DNA from: Glandiceps talaboti
Lineage: Eukaryota > Hemichordata > Enteropneusta > Spengelidae
Direction of reading: 5' to 3'
Length of the DNA: 64,000 nt
Assembly: GCF_964340395.1 (NCBI RefSeq)
Contig: NC_135551.1
Span: 14,122,003 to 14,186,002 of the forward strand
The position numbers and the translations under genes are program-made. Below, piece after piece: positions 43,040 to 55,855 of the stretch (positions within the stretch are counted from its first letter, which is position 1; every line of letters begins with the position of its first letter). The notes under the pieces are model-generated. The model did no database searches, had not been told where the DNA came from, and saw only the letters and a program-made list of their open reading frames with translations.

Positions 43040-43225
43040 TGTGTGCACTATGACTGTTGCATTGTACCGCATAGTAGCTATGTAGCCATTTTAGGTGGTA
43101 AACTGTGGCTACTAGCTGTGACCTTCACTGAGAGGTCAACGGTCGGTATTGTGGTTCAGGCTAGTGATATGATCGTTGTGTAATATGTTATGTTGTATTG
43201 TATGCACTCAGACTGTTGCACTTTA
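43040..43225 (+). repeat. Solitary diverged monomer of the 166-bp repeat
   Basis: Shares 'tatgtagccatt', 'ggtggtaaac.tggct', 'tagctgt.acct' and 'ggtc.ac.gtcggtat.gtg' in order with the units of the array at 29225-30368. It directly precedes the 62-bp satellite. Confidence 0.8.
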
Positions 43226-44066
43226 CCCGATGACAAATCACCGTCATCCACTTTAACCAAGTCTCAGCTAGTCTGTGTCAGACATAAGCTGGTGACAAAT
43301 CACCGTCATCCATTTTAACCAAGTCTCAGCTAGTCTGTGTCAGACATAAGGCTGGTGACAAATCACCGTCATCCATTTTAACCAAGTCTCAGCTAGTCTG
43401 TGTCAGACATAAGCTGGTGACAAATCACCGTCATCCATTTTAACCAAGTCTCAGCTAGTCTGTGTCAGACATAAGCTGGTGACAATTCACCATAAACCAT
43501 TTTAACCAAGTCTCAGCTAGTCTGTGTCAGACATAAGCTGGTGACAAATCACCGTCATCCATTTTAACCAAGTCTCAGCTAGTCTGTGTCAGACATAAGC
43601 TGGTGACAATTCACCATAAACCATTTAACCAAGTCTCAGCTAGTCTGTGTCAGACATAAGCTGGTGACAAATCACCGTCATCCATTTTAACCAAGTCTCA
43701 GCTAGTCTGTGTCAGACATAAGCTGGTGACAATTCACCATAAACCATTTAACCAAGTCTCAGCTAGTCTGTGTCAGACATAAGCTGGTGACAAATCATTG
43801 TCATCCATTTTAACCAAGTCTCAGCTAGTCTGTGTCAGACATAAGCTGGTGGCAAATCATTGTCATCCATTTTAACCAAGTCCCTGCTAGTCTGGGTCAG
43901 ACATAAGCTGGTGACAAATCATTGTCATCCATTTTAACCAAGTCTCAGCTAGTCTGTGTCAGACATAAGCTGGTGACAAATCACCGTCAACCATTTAACC
44001 AAGTCTCAGCTAGTCTGTGTCATACATAAGCTGGTGGCAAATCGCCGTCATCCATTTCAACCAGGT
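43226..44066 (+). repeat. 62-bp satellite array, about 13-14 copies
   Basis: Period 62 bp (for example gtctcagcta at 43261, 43323, 43386, 43448). Each unit contains two perfect small inverted repeats, GGTGA-CAAA-TCACC and GTCTG-TGT-CAGAC. A variant with 'attcaccataaacc' alternates with the main type in the middle of the array, giving a local two-unit (about 123-bp) higher-order period. Confidence 0.97.
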
Positions 44067-45110
44067 AACATTTGTTATACACACAATGTTGTACTGTACC
44101 TCGTGGTACCTATGTAGGTTTTTTAATTTGGCAATCTTTATCAGTTATGTGATCTCCAAAGGTCAGTATGTGTGTTTCAGTTTCGGGATGTAATTGTCTT
44201 GGTTGCATTAGTATTTTGAAATTTCCCTGTATAGTATAGTATAGTATATATAAATATCTCAAGAGAGCTAATATGCATTCTAAGTCAGTCCAGTGGATAG
44301 CTATATGACACATGACTGCCTTGCTTGTGTAACTATATTCTTGAAAAAATAGGGAAGTACGTGTGCTCTACTGAATTTGAGAAAAACGCATATATATACT
44401 CAAATTCTCAAAAGTATGGAAGCATTCTTCTCCGCAAACAGAATCATCGTTACATAATAGTATTCCAATTCGACTTGAAAGAGTTTGTTTTTCACTCGTC
44501 AATACCAAACGTCTTGATATGCTGTAAGTATTGCCATTTTACCGATTATTTACATGTCATGAATTTCAGCAGTCATCATTTATTGTTTTCTATTTCTTAT
44601 AGACATTGATGAGCAAGCTTAAGGATATGCTACTCGTTAGAGAACTATGTAGAAATGCCCAATAGAGCTTGACAACAGTTCCGAAGTGCAGACCAAGTAC
44701 GACAAAGAGAAGGAATAAACATTTTGTTTTTTATCTTGCTTAACCAATGTCTGCGTCACACACAAGCTAATCACATTGTCATCCATCCTCCTTACCGAAT
44801 CTTGGCATACATGTATCATGCACGCAGCTTATTCTTCCGATGATGTCTAGTGTCTCTTTCGTCTCTGTCATGATCATGTGACATGACGGGTAGAGGGACA
44901 GCTAGTATAATGTAATGCTCCTCTTTGATTTGTCAACATTTTATAAAAGATTGTGTTATTAAAAACAGTATTGCGTACCAACATGGATAAAATGTATATG
45001 TCTTCATTGTTACAGCCATATGTAACACATTGATATTTATATTTTTACAAAGACAGTTACGAAATTTGACTAAATTGAATTTAAATGTCAGGTCAGCCAG
45101 TTAGCCGCGA
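44067..45110. other. Gene-free stretch
   Basis: No supported exon. The ORF at 44325-44609 lacks splice or family support. Confidence 0.4.
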
Positions 45111-45117
45111 CATTACA

Positions 45118-45560
45118 CAGTTCATGTTATCCGATAATCGATATCATCGATAATATCATCTAAATGTCTAACATTTTGAATAACCTCGACAAAGATGAGG
45201 ACAGGTCTTCTCTGACAAAGAGTTTTTATCGGATATAATCGATAACATTGTCTAAAAATCAGACATTTTGAATAACTTGGACCTTAGACAAAGATATTGA
45301 GGGAGAGCTTTCCTCGACGAAGCGTTTCTATCAGATAATATTAGCTAAAAGGCTAACATTTTAATACCTTTTGACTACTCAGCTTTCCCCGACCGACGAA
45401 TAGTTTAAAGAATGTAACTTTTTGAATGACTTGGACAAAGATGAGGGATGGCCTTCTTCGACAAACAGTTCTTATCCGATAATATCACCCGATAAAATCT
45501 AACATTTTGAATAACTTAGACTACCCAGAAGACAAAGGGTTTTTCCCGACGTGGTTTTCT
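45118..45560 (+). repeat. Degenerate tandem repeat, about 90-bp units
   Basis: 'acattttgaata' recurs at about 45171, 45263, 45356 (partial), 45411 (partial) and 45502, with 'gataatatca' and 'gacaaagatga' in between. Four to five diverged units. Confidence 0.7.
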
Positions 45561-47100
45561 GTAACTATCATAAAATATTAGATATTTAGACGGTAATCCG
45601 GTAATAACATTTTGTGCAATGTCGCGCTTTCATGAGTTCAGCATTCCCGGGAATTTCTTTATCTCATAAGTTGTGATATAGAGAATACAAATATTCAGTG
45701 AATAATCAAAACGATGTTTTTCGATTTTTACTCGCATCCTAAACTTCCAGTCTACTTCTGTGTTTATGCCGACAGCTGTTTTGTGTATAACATTCATCAC
45801 TGGGAAATCGTTTTGAAAATAACATGAGTTCTATGTGTGGTCGTATGTACGTATGTGCAATGCATTCAATATCTATAAGGCCATAGGATCATGTTCGAAA
45901 AGAGTAAAGCCGTCTGGCAAATATAGACTTTTAAAGTGGTCGTAAACCATCACTTATATTGACACCAAGGGACTTTTTAAAAGATCAAAATATGCAAATG
46001 TGGAAAGGGGCTAACATTATTTTCTGAAATCGTTACTAGAGGGCGCTACACCAGTGGAAATGTTTCTTAATTTCCTTGGGATTGTAAGACAGTTATTGGT
46101 GGCGCTGTTTTAGTAGGAAAAATAAATGAGATCGTTTCGTTTCTCTCCGACGGCTATCCAGTTCACCGCTGATGGCTCGCTTCGTGGCTGAGATTTGAAC
46201 AACCAACATGAGTGGTCGCCATGACCCAAAAATAAAACAATCGGATTTTACACTGACAAAGTTTTGCTTATATTTATATTTTACATAATTTATTTATGTT
46301 GGCTGTGTGTGTTAACAATTACATAAAGTTAGAAATATCATTTTTACTGTTGTGTTTGACACTAAAACATCGTACGTGATAGGCAATCCATTAAGACATT
46401 TGGTCATGGACATTATGACCATGAATTTAGGAAATGAAACATCTGACATGGTAAATTTGGAACATGCATTTGTGTGATAGCAAACGTGGTTGAAAAAATA
46501 TATTGGTATACATTGATATAATTTGCACCCTACATGTGTACATGTACATGTCCATAAATGTGACATACGGAATATGGCATGAGGTATATGAGCCAATACG
46601 ATTTAGTTTTTATACCTATATTTACTTCATTACGAATCCTGGAATATTCAAAGTATCTTAGTGGATATATGCCATAGGTATTCTCCGCTATATACACATA
46701 TAAATATGAATGCCGGTATGGTATACTAATTCATATCAAAATATGGACGTATGGAAACGATATTCTTAGCTGTTTAAGCAATATTCGCATTTTGGAATAC
46801 TAAGATGAGAATTCCTAAGTATTCACATTATCATATTTGGTATGCTCAAAATATCCTCTGTCATCTTCAGATGTAAATATTGGTGTTAGTATTGTCTATG
46901 ATATTCATATCAAAATATTATACATATCGTAATATGTCAACCATATTCATATCAACATACTACATATGTCGTCATATTCCAAGCAATTCTTATCTGAATA
47001 CTATTAACTGAGAATTTGTCGGAATATTGTCAGAATACATGGCGTATGGGTTAGGTATGCCCATCAACATATGTTAGAATATGATGGATTTGGTGCAGTG
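45561..47100. other. AT-rich stretch upstream of the dioxygenase exons
   Basis: Expected to hold upstream exons of the dioxygenase gene, but none could be identified. 46600-47040 is full of 'atattcatatcaaaatat'-like short repeats. Confidence 0.4.
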
Positions 47101-47449
<349 letters not shown>

Positions 47450-47483
47450 ATGTACTTTATCATCTGATTTATTCACCCGACAG

Positions 47484-50218
47484 GTGCTATTCTATTCCGA
47501 GGACTACCATTATACACAGCTATGGATTTCAATACGTTTATTGTTAACATGGGCTACCCAAGTCTTTCATACCAGGGTGGTGCTGCGTTAAGAGATAAAG
47601 TTGCCAGTGATGTAATGACAGCTAGTGATGAACCATTGGAATTGTCAATGGATTTACATACAGAGATGTCTTATTTGCCGCACTGGCCTTCTAAGGTAAT
47701 GTTTTAATATCGGGCGAATTACATTATAGGTGAAACCATTCAAAAGGAAAATATGTTGTTTTTTCGTACTTGTGTATTCTGGAGAGTTGTTTATTAAATA
47801 AGCAGGGACAATATCACAATTTAGTCCTGCTCGAGGGTTGGCACTCTTTACCAGAATTTTGAGGGTTCCGAATGCGAGGGCATTTTCAACATTTTCAGAA
47901 AGAGTGCCAGCCCGAGGGAAGGCATTAAAGTTTGATATTGCCCGAGCGCATGTGTTATTATAAGTTTATTATAAGTACACTGTCCTCCCATTCGTCCAAT
48001 CATTTTTATGTCTACTTATCTTTTATTATCGTTCATCATCGATAGCATGATGCGCAGAAGAGATGCAAAAAAGAGAGATAGACGTATGGCTTTTAATTTG
48101 TTAGTACTCGTCTTCGACTCGAAGCACCATTACCCCTTTATGTCACTCACGTTTTCCCGGGCTGATCCAAGAAATATTGGAGTGGATAACATTTAATTAT
48201 TGACTTCTTGTTAAATAGGTCGTGTTCTTCTGTGTACAACCACCTGAGGAAAACAACGGCGGTGAGACACCAATTGCTAAGTTTGATGGCGTACTCGAAG
48301 AACTCGACCCAAAGTTGCTGGAAAAGCTAAAGAGAAAGGGTGTTCGATATTACAGAAACATAGGTGACAGATCAGACAATAAGTATGTGTCCTGGCAGCA
48401 TACATTCCACACGAACGACAGGAAGGAAGTAGAAAGATTTTGTCGAGAGCAAGGTACGTAGAATAATTACACCTCCAGACACACAATTACAGTTACAATT
48501 TAATTCAATACTACAAGCACTTACATCTAATAGTAGTGTGCACCTTGAAAAACAAGTGTTTTTTGTTTTTTCAGTTTCACGGAAACTCCAACCAGTCAAG
48601 AGATACGAAATGTCAGGGAATGGGCACTACTATGGCGTGGAGGGGAGGGGGGGGGGGTATATAATTTTGGATCCCTTTGCACACTTAACAAAACGAATGC
48701 CCCAACCTCCAACCCTGCTAAACTCTACAGGGAGATTCCTTTATGTAGAATTGTATGTTACACCCATCCTATACACAAACTATAGATGTACAATTGTATG
48801 ATACATCCCTACATGATATTAAAGTAGTATGGCTGCTGATGCAGAGGGGTGGAGGAGGATGTTCTAGCCCACACTAACTTTTTGGGCTTCCCTGAGACAG
48901 CTGAATTGGGTTATGGGTTAGGTTGATTCTGTCTTCGTCCATCACCTCTTCTATTTTCATCTTCTTTTCTGAAATCGGCATTCGAAATAGATACGTTGAT
49001 ATTTGATATGCATGTTCCTTAGGGTGGGGGAAAGGCGATTTACGACTTCTCTAAAATCACGGTCGGATTGCTGTGATATTTGGTGTACATTTACCTTGAA
49101 TAACTCTAGTCATTTGTTCGTATCCAGTTGATATGAATCATTTTCTATCTTAGCAAATGTTGTGGGTATTTTGGTCAAAACAAACCATGCCGATAGCAAC
49201 AACCAACTAGTACTTCATAGTGCAAAGATGACAACATTGTTAGGTAGGCAAGTGAACAGATATTAAAAATGTATGCAATTATACCTAGCAACAAGACCAT
49301 GTTGATAACAACAGTCAAATTCCGATGTAAATGTTGCAAAGATAAAGAAATGGGTGGGTAAGTGAATAAACATTCAAAAAATTCATGCATATATGTATAA
49401 CAAAATGACCACGCACATAGCAACAATCAAATGATGGGAAATATTTTAAAGGTAAATACAGTGATTGATAGGCAAGTGAATAAACATTTTAAAAATGCAT
49501 GCAAATACACATAGCAACAAGACCACGCCCATAGCAATAACCAAATGATGGTATATATTGCAAAGGTTGGATCGGTAGGCATAAGGATGAACATTTAAAA
49601 AAGGATCCCATGTTTGCCTAGCGACAAGACTACACCCATGACAATTCAATAGAAAAATATTGTGTATATTGCAAAGACAGCCACAGGATTGGTTAGACAC
49701 ACGGATAAACAAAAGAAATCATCCCATGTTTAGCCTAACAACAAGATCACATCCAGAGCAACAACCAAAATGACGGTGGTAAATATTGCAAAGATAACAG
49801 GAATAGTTAGTTAGGCATATTTTTGTGAATTGCATACAATCTTCCAGTCCCTGAAGCTAAGAAACTGCACAGAGCAACACTAAAATATGGTATGGGTAAC
49901 AACAACGACGATGGTCTGGCATGTGGGATAAACAACGTTTTGACAGGAGTCACAAACTTCCCAGTTGTGCTGCAAAGCCATTGGCGCACTTTTGCTTTGT
50001 GTTGCATTGTTTGTGTTTGTGTTTGTGTTTGTGTTTGTGTTTGTGTTTGTGTTTGTGTTTGTGTTTGTGTCTGTGTTTGTGTTTGTTTGTTTGTTTGTTT
50101 GTTTGTTTGTGTGTGTGTTTGTTAGCTTGCTTGCTTGTTTGTTTGTGTGTGTTTGTGTTTGTTTGTGTTTGTTTGTGTGTTTGTTTGTCTGTTTGTTCGT
50201 TTGTTTTGTTTGTGTTTG

Positions 50219-50253
<35 letters not shown>

Positions 50254-50886
50254 TGTTTGTGTTTGTGTTTGTGTTATGGTGTAGTTTGGAATCAAGTACG
50301 CCCTTTAACTAGACATAAATATACTACTTTACCATACAGAACGACAACCATAGCAGATAATAACTTTGACTGCTCATAGAATGTAGAAAGTTGATTTTTT
50401 TTTAAACCATAAGCTAGTAATAATGGGAGAAATATTTTGCAGGGTAGTTTTTGATTTTAGCTGGTTTTATAGGTGATATTATAACCGAGAATGAAAAACA
50501 CCAAACCTCTATGATCAATCTTAATTACATTGTATTATAATGTATCATTTCTAGACAATGTTCAACTAATACCTCATCACATTTGAAATTCATCTAGTCC
50601 ATCACATACACACACAATTGGAGCTATATTGATCGTATTGAAAATAAGGACATTTCGGACATTTTTATAGAAATACAAAATATCAAACCACACACACCCC
50701 ACACAATGGAATACATGTATGCTTATATAATTATGTTTTACGTGTTAATTGTACTAATTACCTAATCAACACTTGTTCAACATGTAATTTAAAATATCAA
50801 GGAACGAATTGAATGATGAAAGTTTCAATACATTATTATGTTTGCATTGTTTAGTTTTCTGTAACAAACGTTAGTCCAACCCTCCC

Positions 50887-50945
<59 letters not shown>

Positions 50946-51933
50946 ATGTCTGTCTGTATGTTTGCCTGTCTTTATGTCTGTCTTTATGTATGTATGTATG
51001 TATGTATGTATGTATGTATGTATGTATGTATGTATGCATGCATGTATGTATGTATGTATGTATGTATGTATGTATGTATGTATGTATGTATGTATGTATA
51101 TCTGACTCACTGGCTCTCTGGTTCCCAATTATACAGCTGGGTTGATAATAATCATGGTTCAAATCTTGCCCGATTACAAGAATTTTAGCAATTCAGAAAA
51201 AAAAAAACCAATGGTGAGGCTTAGACCTGCAACGTGCAGATCGCAATTCGACCATCGCATCATCGCACATAACTCAAAAAAAAAATCGAATGAGAGGAGG
51301 CCTAGTCTATTATTAACATAAATGATAAATCAAATTTTATATATCAATTGCAGGGTACGAAGTTACATGGAATGACGATAACTCTATAACTTTATATGTG
51401 ACATTGCCAGCAACTATTAATCATCCTACTACTGGTGAAGAGCTTTGGTTTAATCAAATTACTAGTAGCCATTCAAGTTACTATAAAGTTCATCCTGCAT
51501 TTATGAATGAAGAAAAGGAACCCACAAAGGTACGTCATTGGAAAGTGATACATACATACATACATACATACATACATACATACATACATACATACATACA
51601 TACATACACACTCACACACACACACACACACATACATACATACATACATACATACATACATACATACATACATACATACATACATACATTTCACTATGCA
51701 TATTACATAGATACATTTCACTATGCCTTGTCTTGTCTTGTCTTGTCCATTACTGTACAAAACGCCAGATGTGGCTATACACGTACAGTTCGTCATGCAT
51801 CACACTTTCAATTTTTCCCTTATTCCACATTGAGATTGACTGCCTATAGCAGTACTGAACCTAAATACAGTTGTGCTAAAATTGATAGGCAGGCAAATGG
51901 GGAGAGAGATCTAGAGGACAGACAAACAGACAA

Positions 51934-52018
<85 letters not shown>

Positions 52019-52396
52019 GTGCGAAATATTACGAGACAAATTTAGACCAGGAGAGGAATAGTTATTCAAAACGTGAATAGACGATATAGTGCAGACACAA
52101 ACATGACAGAGGACAAGTTTTTATTTAATTTATTAATACGTATCTATCCTTAAAATTACATTTATCATTTTTACCATTTTCAGTATCCCCTTCATACAAG
52201 CTATGGTGATGGAGAAGAGTTTACCGACAACGAGATTTCGCACATGCGCATTTTACAATGGAATAAAGCTGTTGGTTTTCAGTGGCAAACTAGTGACGTC
52301 CTTGTGGTTGATAACTTAACTACTGCACATGGGCGTATTGGAGCTACGTTCGACTATTCACAGAGAAAAATTCTCGCCAGCTTACTTGACAATTAA
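47484..52396 (+). CDS. TauD/TfdA-family Fe(II)/2-oxoglutarate dioxygenase, 3' four exons
   Basis: Exons 47484-47695, 48219-48453, 51354-51529 and 52184-52396 have GT-AG borders, agreeing phases (entering in phase 1, then 0,1,0) and a TAA stop; they encode about 278 residues. Exon 1 gives GAILFRGLPLYTAMDF and LHTEMSYLPHWPSK, where His-Thr-Glu is the HxE/D iron pair. Exon 2 gives VVFFCVQPPEENNGGETPI. The last exon gives SDVLVVDNLTTAHGRIGA with the distal iron His, and QRKILASL with the oxoglutarate-binding Arg. This is the clavaminate-synthase-like branch of the family: it would oxidise a small-molecule substrate using O2 and 2-oxoglutarate; the substrate is unknown. Family members are about 330-380 aa, so roughly 50-100 N-terminal residues lie in an unidentified upstream exon or are lost. 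A partial paralogue lies 14 kb downstream. Confidence 0.87.
49180..49820. repeat. Degenerate tandem repeat, about 113-bp units, six copies, intronic
   Basis: The 'tagcaacaacc' landmark or variants occur at about 49193, 49309, 49420, 49532, 49640 and 49757, each followed by 'atattgcaaag' and 'taggcaagtgaataaacat'-like blocks. It lies in the second intron of the dioxygenase gene. Confidence 0.8.
50005..50277. repeat. (TGTGTT)n minisatellite and (GT)n
   Basis: Hexamer TGTGTT units followed by TTTG tetramers, then GT dinucleotides and TGTGTT again. Intronic in the dioxygenase gene. Confidence 0.95.
50882..51100. repeat. (TGTC)n/(TATG)n microsatellite
   Basis: TGTC tetramers to about 50945, mixed units, then TATG tetramers to about 51100. 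Complementary in type to the TACA/GACA repeats elsewhere. Intronic, about 250 bp before exon 3 of the dioxygenase. Confidence 0.97.
51548..51692. repeat. (CATA)n microsatellite
   Basis: Starts about 18 bp after the donor of dioxygenase exon 3. Interrupted by a short CACA block. Confidence 0.97.
51925..52018. repeat. (GACA)n microsatellite
   Basis: About 90 bp of CAGA/GACA units in the last intron of the dioxygenase gene. Confidence 0.97.
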
Positions 52397-52548
52397 ATGC
52401 TATGAATTATGGTGTATTATAAAATTAAACTACTGATACAAGTTTTACCTTCCGTGATATAACGACGTAGCCAGTCTAATCAACTTAGAATTCATCGTAT
52501 ATATATATACGATATATATAGGTATATTTACTGCAACGGGACTTTTTT

Positions 52549-53030
52549 TTGACGTCGCTCGAGACAAGTCATGTGATACTGATGTCATACTTACGCGACA
52601 GAAGGGACGAGATTGGCCCTTGGGCGAGATTACGTAATATCAACATACGCATATTAATCAAGTTCGCAGATGATTCACCCATTGTTAGTTTACTCCAAGA
52701 TCATGAAAGCGATCATGAGCCTATAGTTGATGATTTTGTTAATTGGTGTAATACTTTCTTTCCCGAACTGAACATTGATAAGACCACAGACATGTGCATA
52801 GATTTAAGGAGAGATGCACCACGACCGAAGGTAAACAGTCATAAAATGTAAAGAAGTGGAGGTAGTAGTGCAGTATAAATATCTGGGTTCAATGTAAATT
52901 TTAAATTGAGATGGGAGAATAACACTGATGTAATTTTACGTAAAGGTCAACAACGCTTATTTTTTCAAAGTTGACAAAAATATGTTAATTCTCTTTTATA
53001 AATCATTCGTTGATTTTCTATAACGTAGGT
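52549..53030 (+). pseudogene. LINE (CR1/Jockey-like) reverse transcriptase palm fragment
   Basis: Reads LIKFADDSPIVSLL (FADD is RT motif C), DHESDHEPIVDDFVNWC, ELNIDKTTDMCIDLRRDAP, then after stops and frameshifts VVQYKYLGS and WENNTDVILRKGQQRLFF. This order is typical of CR1/Jockey LINE RT. Both ends are truncated and there are several stops. It lies 150 bp downstream of the dioxygenase stop codon. Confidence 0.8.
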
Positions 53031-53130
53031 GAGTGAAACCACTTTTTGAATAACTGTGTATGTGTATCTGTATACGTGTCAATATAAAGACAGGAGGTTT
53101 AGTTCAAGCTGAACCTATTCAGTACAATAT

Positions 53131-53812
53131 GTGCAACCCTAGCTGCAATAATTGTAGCCAGGGTTCTGCCAAGCTTAACTTAAACTTAATTAATATCCAT
53201 GCTAATTTGCATAATTAATATTCACGAATAAATTAATGGTGCACTCAAAGTACATGGAGTATGATCAAAGTTGCCAATGAAAAAGATAAAACCAATTTTT
53301 CTTTCTCTACAGATTTATAACTCTAATCTCAATCTTTGCACATCGATTTGTAGCGTTTGATATGATTTTGAGGGCTTTTCGTCTGTTTTTGTGCCTTTTT
53401 TCGTTCCGAATCAAACGCTACAATTCCTCTAACGCAAATGCAAATAAACGGAAGCGATTCAGATCTCAATCGCAAAATTGGGCGGACTTTTCTGCTAAAT
53501 TACGCCTTACCTGGCAAAATATCGGACATTTCCTAACGCCAGCATTAATTATGGAGCCTTCAAGACCAAAGAAGTGTTCAGATAGAGGTACCCCAATTCC
53601 GTCAAAATCGGCAAATGTAGCAAGGCATGCAGCAGTTTGAAACGGGTAGTACGCTGACCCCTCGCTCACGTTTTCAATGTGGTCTCGTCTATTTGCATTT
53701 GCATTAGAGGAATTGTAGCGTTTGATTCGGGTTAGACGTCGGAACGAAAATAGGCACGATAAAGCCCTCAAAATCACACCAAACGCTACAATTATTGCAG
53801 CTAGTGCAACCC
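53131..53812. mobile_element. Non-autonomous DNA element with about 120-bp inverted repeats
   Basis: The left arm (53131-53157 plus 53348-53450) is the reverse complement of the right arm (about 53687-53812): ctgcaataattgtagcg, 'attttgagggctt', 'cgttccg', 'aatcaaacgctacaattcc' and 'gcaaatgcaaata' all match. Within each arm TTGTAGCGTTTGAT and ATCAAACGCTACAA also form a sub-hairpin. The roughly 230-bp centre has no clear coding content; the ORFs here are by-products. Confidence 0.85.
53158..53347. mobile_element. 190-bp nested insertion inside the left inverted repeat
   Basis: The left arm is interrupted exactly here. The interruption is flanked by TTGTAG at 53152-53157 and again at 53348-53353, like a 6-bp target-site duplication; the uninterrupted right arm has one copy. 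The insert starts CCAGGGTTCTGCC and is AT-rich. No family recognised. Confidence 0.65.
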
Positions 53813-54407
53813 CAATGGGACAAATAATTGGAGTAAAGCTACACCACATATTTTTTGCACCTATAAGATTAAGAATCCTACTGGTAATGTATTTCACAAT
53901 CATGAAATGCCCAGTGAAGTTATTGTGTGTCGTGATTCGAATTGATTGCAAGAACATTGACCAGTCGGATCGCTAGCCTGCGGAAATGGCCGGCAAGATC
54001 AAACGAATTAATTAAACGCCACAGTGAACGCTCACTCACGCTAAACTCAAAGATTTCAAAAGAGCATTTTCGATATTTCTAAGAGAGATACCAGCTCGAA
54101 ACTTTCACAATATATTTACAATAGTACCGTCTTCATGTGTCGAATTTTTTACGGAGTTTTACCGTAACAGTCTTTAGAAAATGTGATTCTGCTATCACGA
54201 GTTCGGATGAAGGACCTATGTTTCACGCACAAAAAAATACGATAAAAAAGTTCAAATTCCGTTTTTACATGTCTTCAAAAACAGAACTGTAAAGTCTCCT
54301 GTAGTGGGGGCTCGAAACAACGGAGAAAATCGACGGCGAAATCGACCCTCCGTCACAAGCCTAGCACAAGAAGCGGACGCGTTAACTAGGTCAACCTTGT
54401 TATTTTA

Positions 54408-54415
54408 TGACGTCA
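54408..54415. promoter_or_regulatory. CRE-like palindrome TGACGTCA
   Basis: A perfect CREB/ATF consensus about 300 bp upstream of a GTAAGT donor (54721) that may end the first exon of the candidate small gene. Function inferred. Confidence 0.4.
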
Positions 54416-54599
54416 TACGCTGACTCGTTCCAACTGTGGAAATTACAAGTTTATATCTGTTGTCGAGGTTAAAGGGTTAGTGAAAGAAATCGTACCAAAG
54501 AAATACTCTTTGATGAACACTTTTACAAAAATAGTCTACTTAATATATATTTGTGTAATCAAATGCGTTACGGTTGTAATTATAAGCTTTATTTAAAAT

Positions 54600-55855
54600 A
54601 CTACATGAACGAGGTTGTCATGGCCATGCGTTATTATTGCGGGAACCAGTCAGTCCGAGCGATCTTGAAAGGCAGACGGACGGGTCAACCGAAAATTACA
54701 CAGCTCTTCCCGTGAAACTGGTAAGTGACGGGTAAAAGTGAGATTGCATTTATAAGTGGAGTAACAATAACTGTGATCGGTGTGGAATTTTTGTATCAGT
54801 ACGAAACGAATGATGTTCTGGTTTTCAAAGCCTGGCATGACTCGAAAGCACACGGTAAAATCCAGTGTTACGTTGTACCATGGATGTATTAGCTCCAATG
54901 TACATAATTATTTGAAAACTCAATGCAGTGGTCAATGTTCAAACATTTCTTTCTTGCTGTTCGTATTAGGACATTTGTAACTATTGTAGTTTTGTTTTAG
55001 AAAAAGAGAAGCATGTACATTGAATATCCAACAGTTGCTGTTCATGTTGTGTAACTTTGACATTCCAAGTACTCAGGCTGTACATGTAAACCTAACTAAT
55101 ACTTTATAGGTTGCGATTATACGTAAGTGTAAGTGAAAAATTCAAGTGAAAGTGGGTTTAAATGTACTTGTGTATATTAGAATAAGGGAGCTATTGTATT
55201 GTGTATTAATGACTGAAATGCTGAGGTCTATTATTATCATCATCATCATCATTATTATATATTATTATTTAATTGTGATTATTTCATTTATTGTAAAACT
55301 TTTTTGGGGTGATACACTCGATCACATACATAACAAAATCCAAATAAAACAAAACCATACAAAGTTTAACATTACAAACAACAAAAAATGCATTGAAGAA
55401 GGTAGAAGTTATATGATTATTAATATGGGTTTGCTATTTGCCATTGTTCTGATACAATTACAAGTGGTTGCAGTTTAATTGTATTATTTCTCAAAACAAA
55501 ATTTCAACCTTGTGTGTAACTTGTAATATGTTTATGTTTTTTTTATAGTGAAACATGGCAAGTTTTTCTATTTCAATGGTACTATTGTACCAATCACGAA
55601 GATGGGTAAAGCAAATCGTAAGATTATTAAAGTTTTCAAGATTGGCCACAAGGAAATATATACTCAGTCAGACATTTTCTCAGATTTTGATACTTTCAAA
55701 ATCCTTGTTACAAACCCCATTCTCATTGGATTGGCCAGAGAATGTGTTGGAAGAAATGAACATAGATAGTGATGAAGAGCAGTTAGAGATTATATAATAT
55801 GTAAATATTGATTTTAAAAATATATATTTAAAAAATAAACAAGTGTTTATAAGTA
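54600..55855 (+). CDS. Candidate small gene, 80-aa product (low confidence)
   Basis: A possible first exon ends at 54720 before a consensus GTAAGT. The next exon may begin at 55549 after TTTTTTATAG and contains an ATG at 55555 opening 80 codons to a TAA ending at 55797. AATAAA follows at 55834-55839. The product starts MASFSISMVLLYQSRRW, is basic and amphipathic in the middle, and ends acidic (NIDSDEEQLEII). The first exon itself contains a short frame starting at 54606 that stops at TGA just before the donor (an upstream ORF, if real). No family was recognised. The coding evidence is only ORF, splice signals and polyadenylation signal in order. Confidence 0.3.

Noticed and set aside
43226-44066. 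CRISPR-like appearance of short regular repeats
   Set aside because: Repeats are head-to-tail without unique spacers, in a genome with spliced eukaryotic genes; this is a satellite.
53362-53957. Overlapping ORFs of 92 and 163 codons
   Set aside because: They run through the inverted-repeat element and mirror each other because of the inverted arms.
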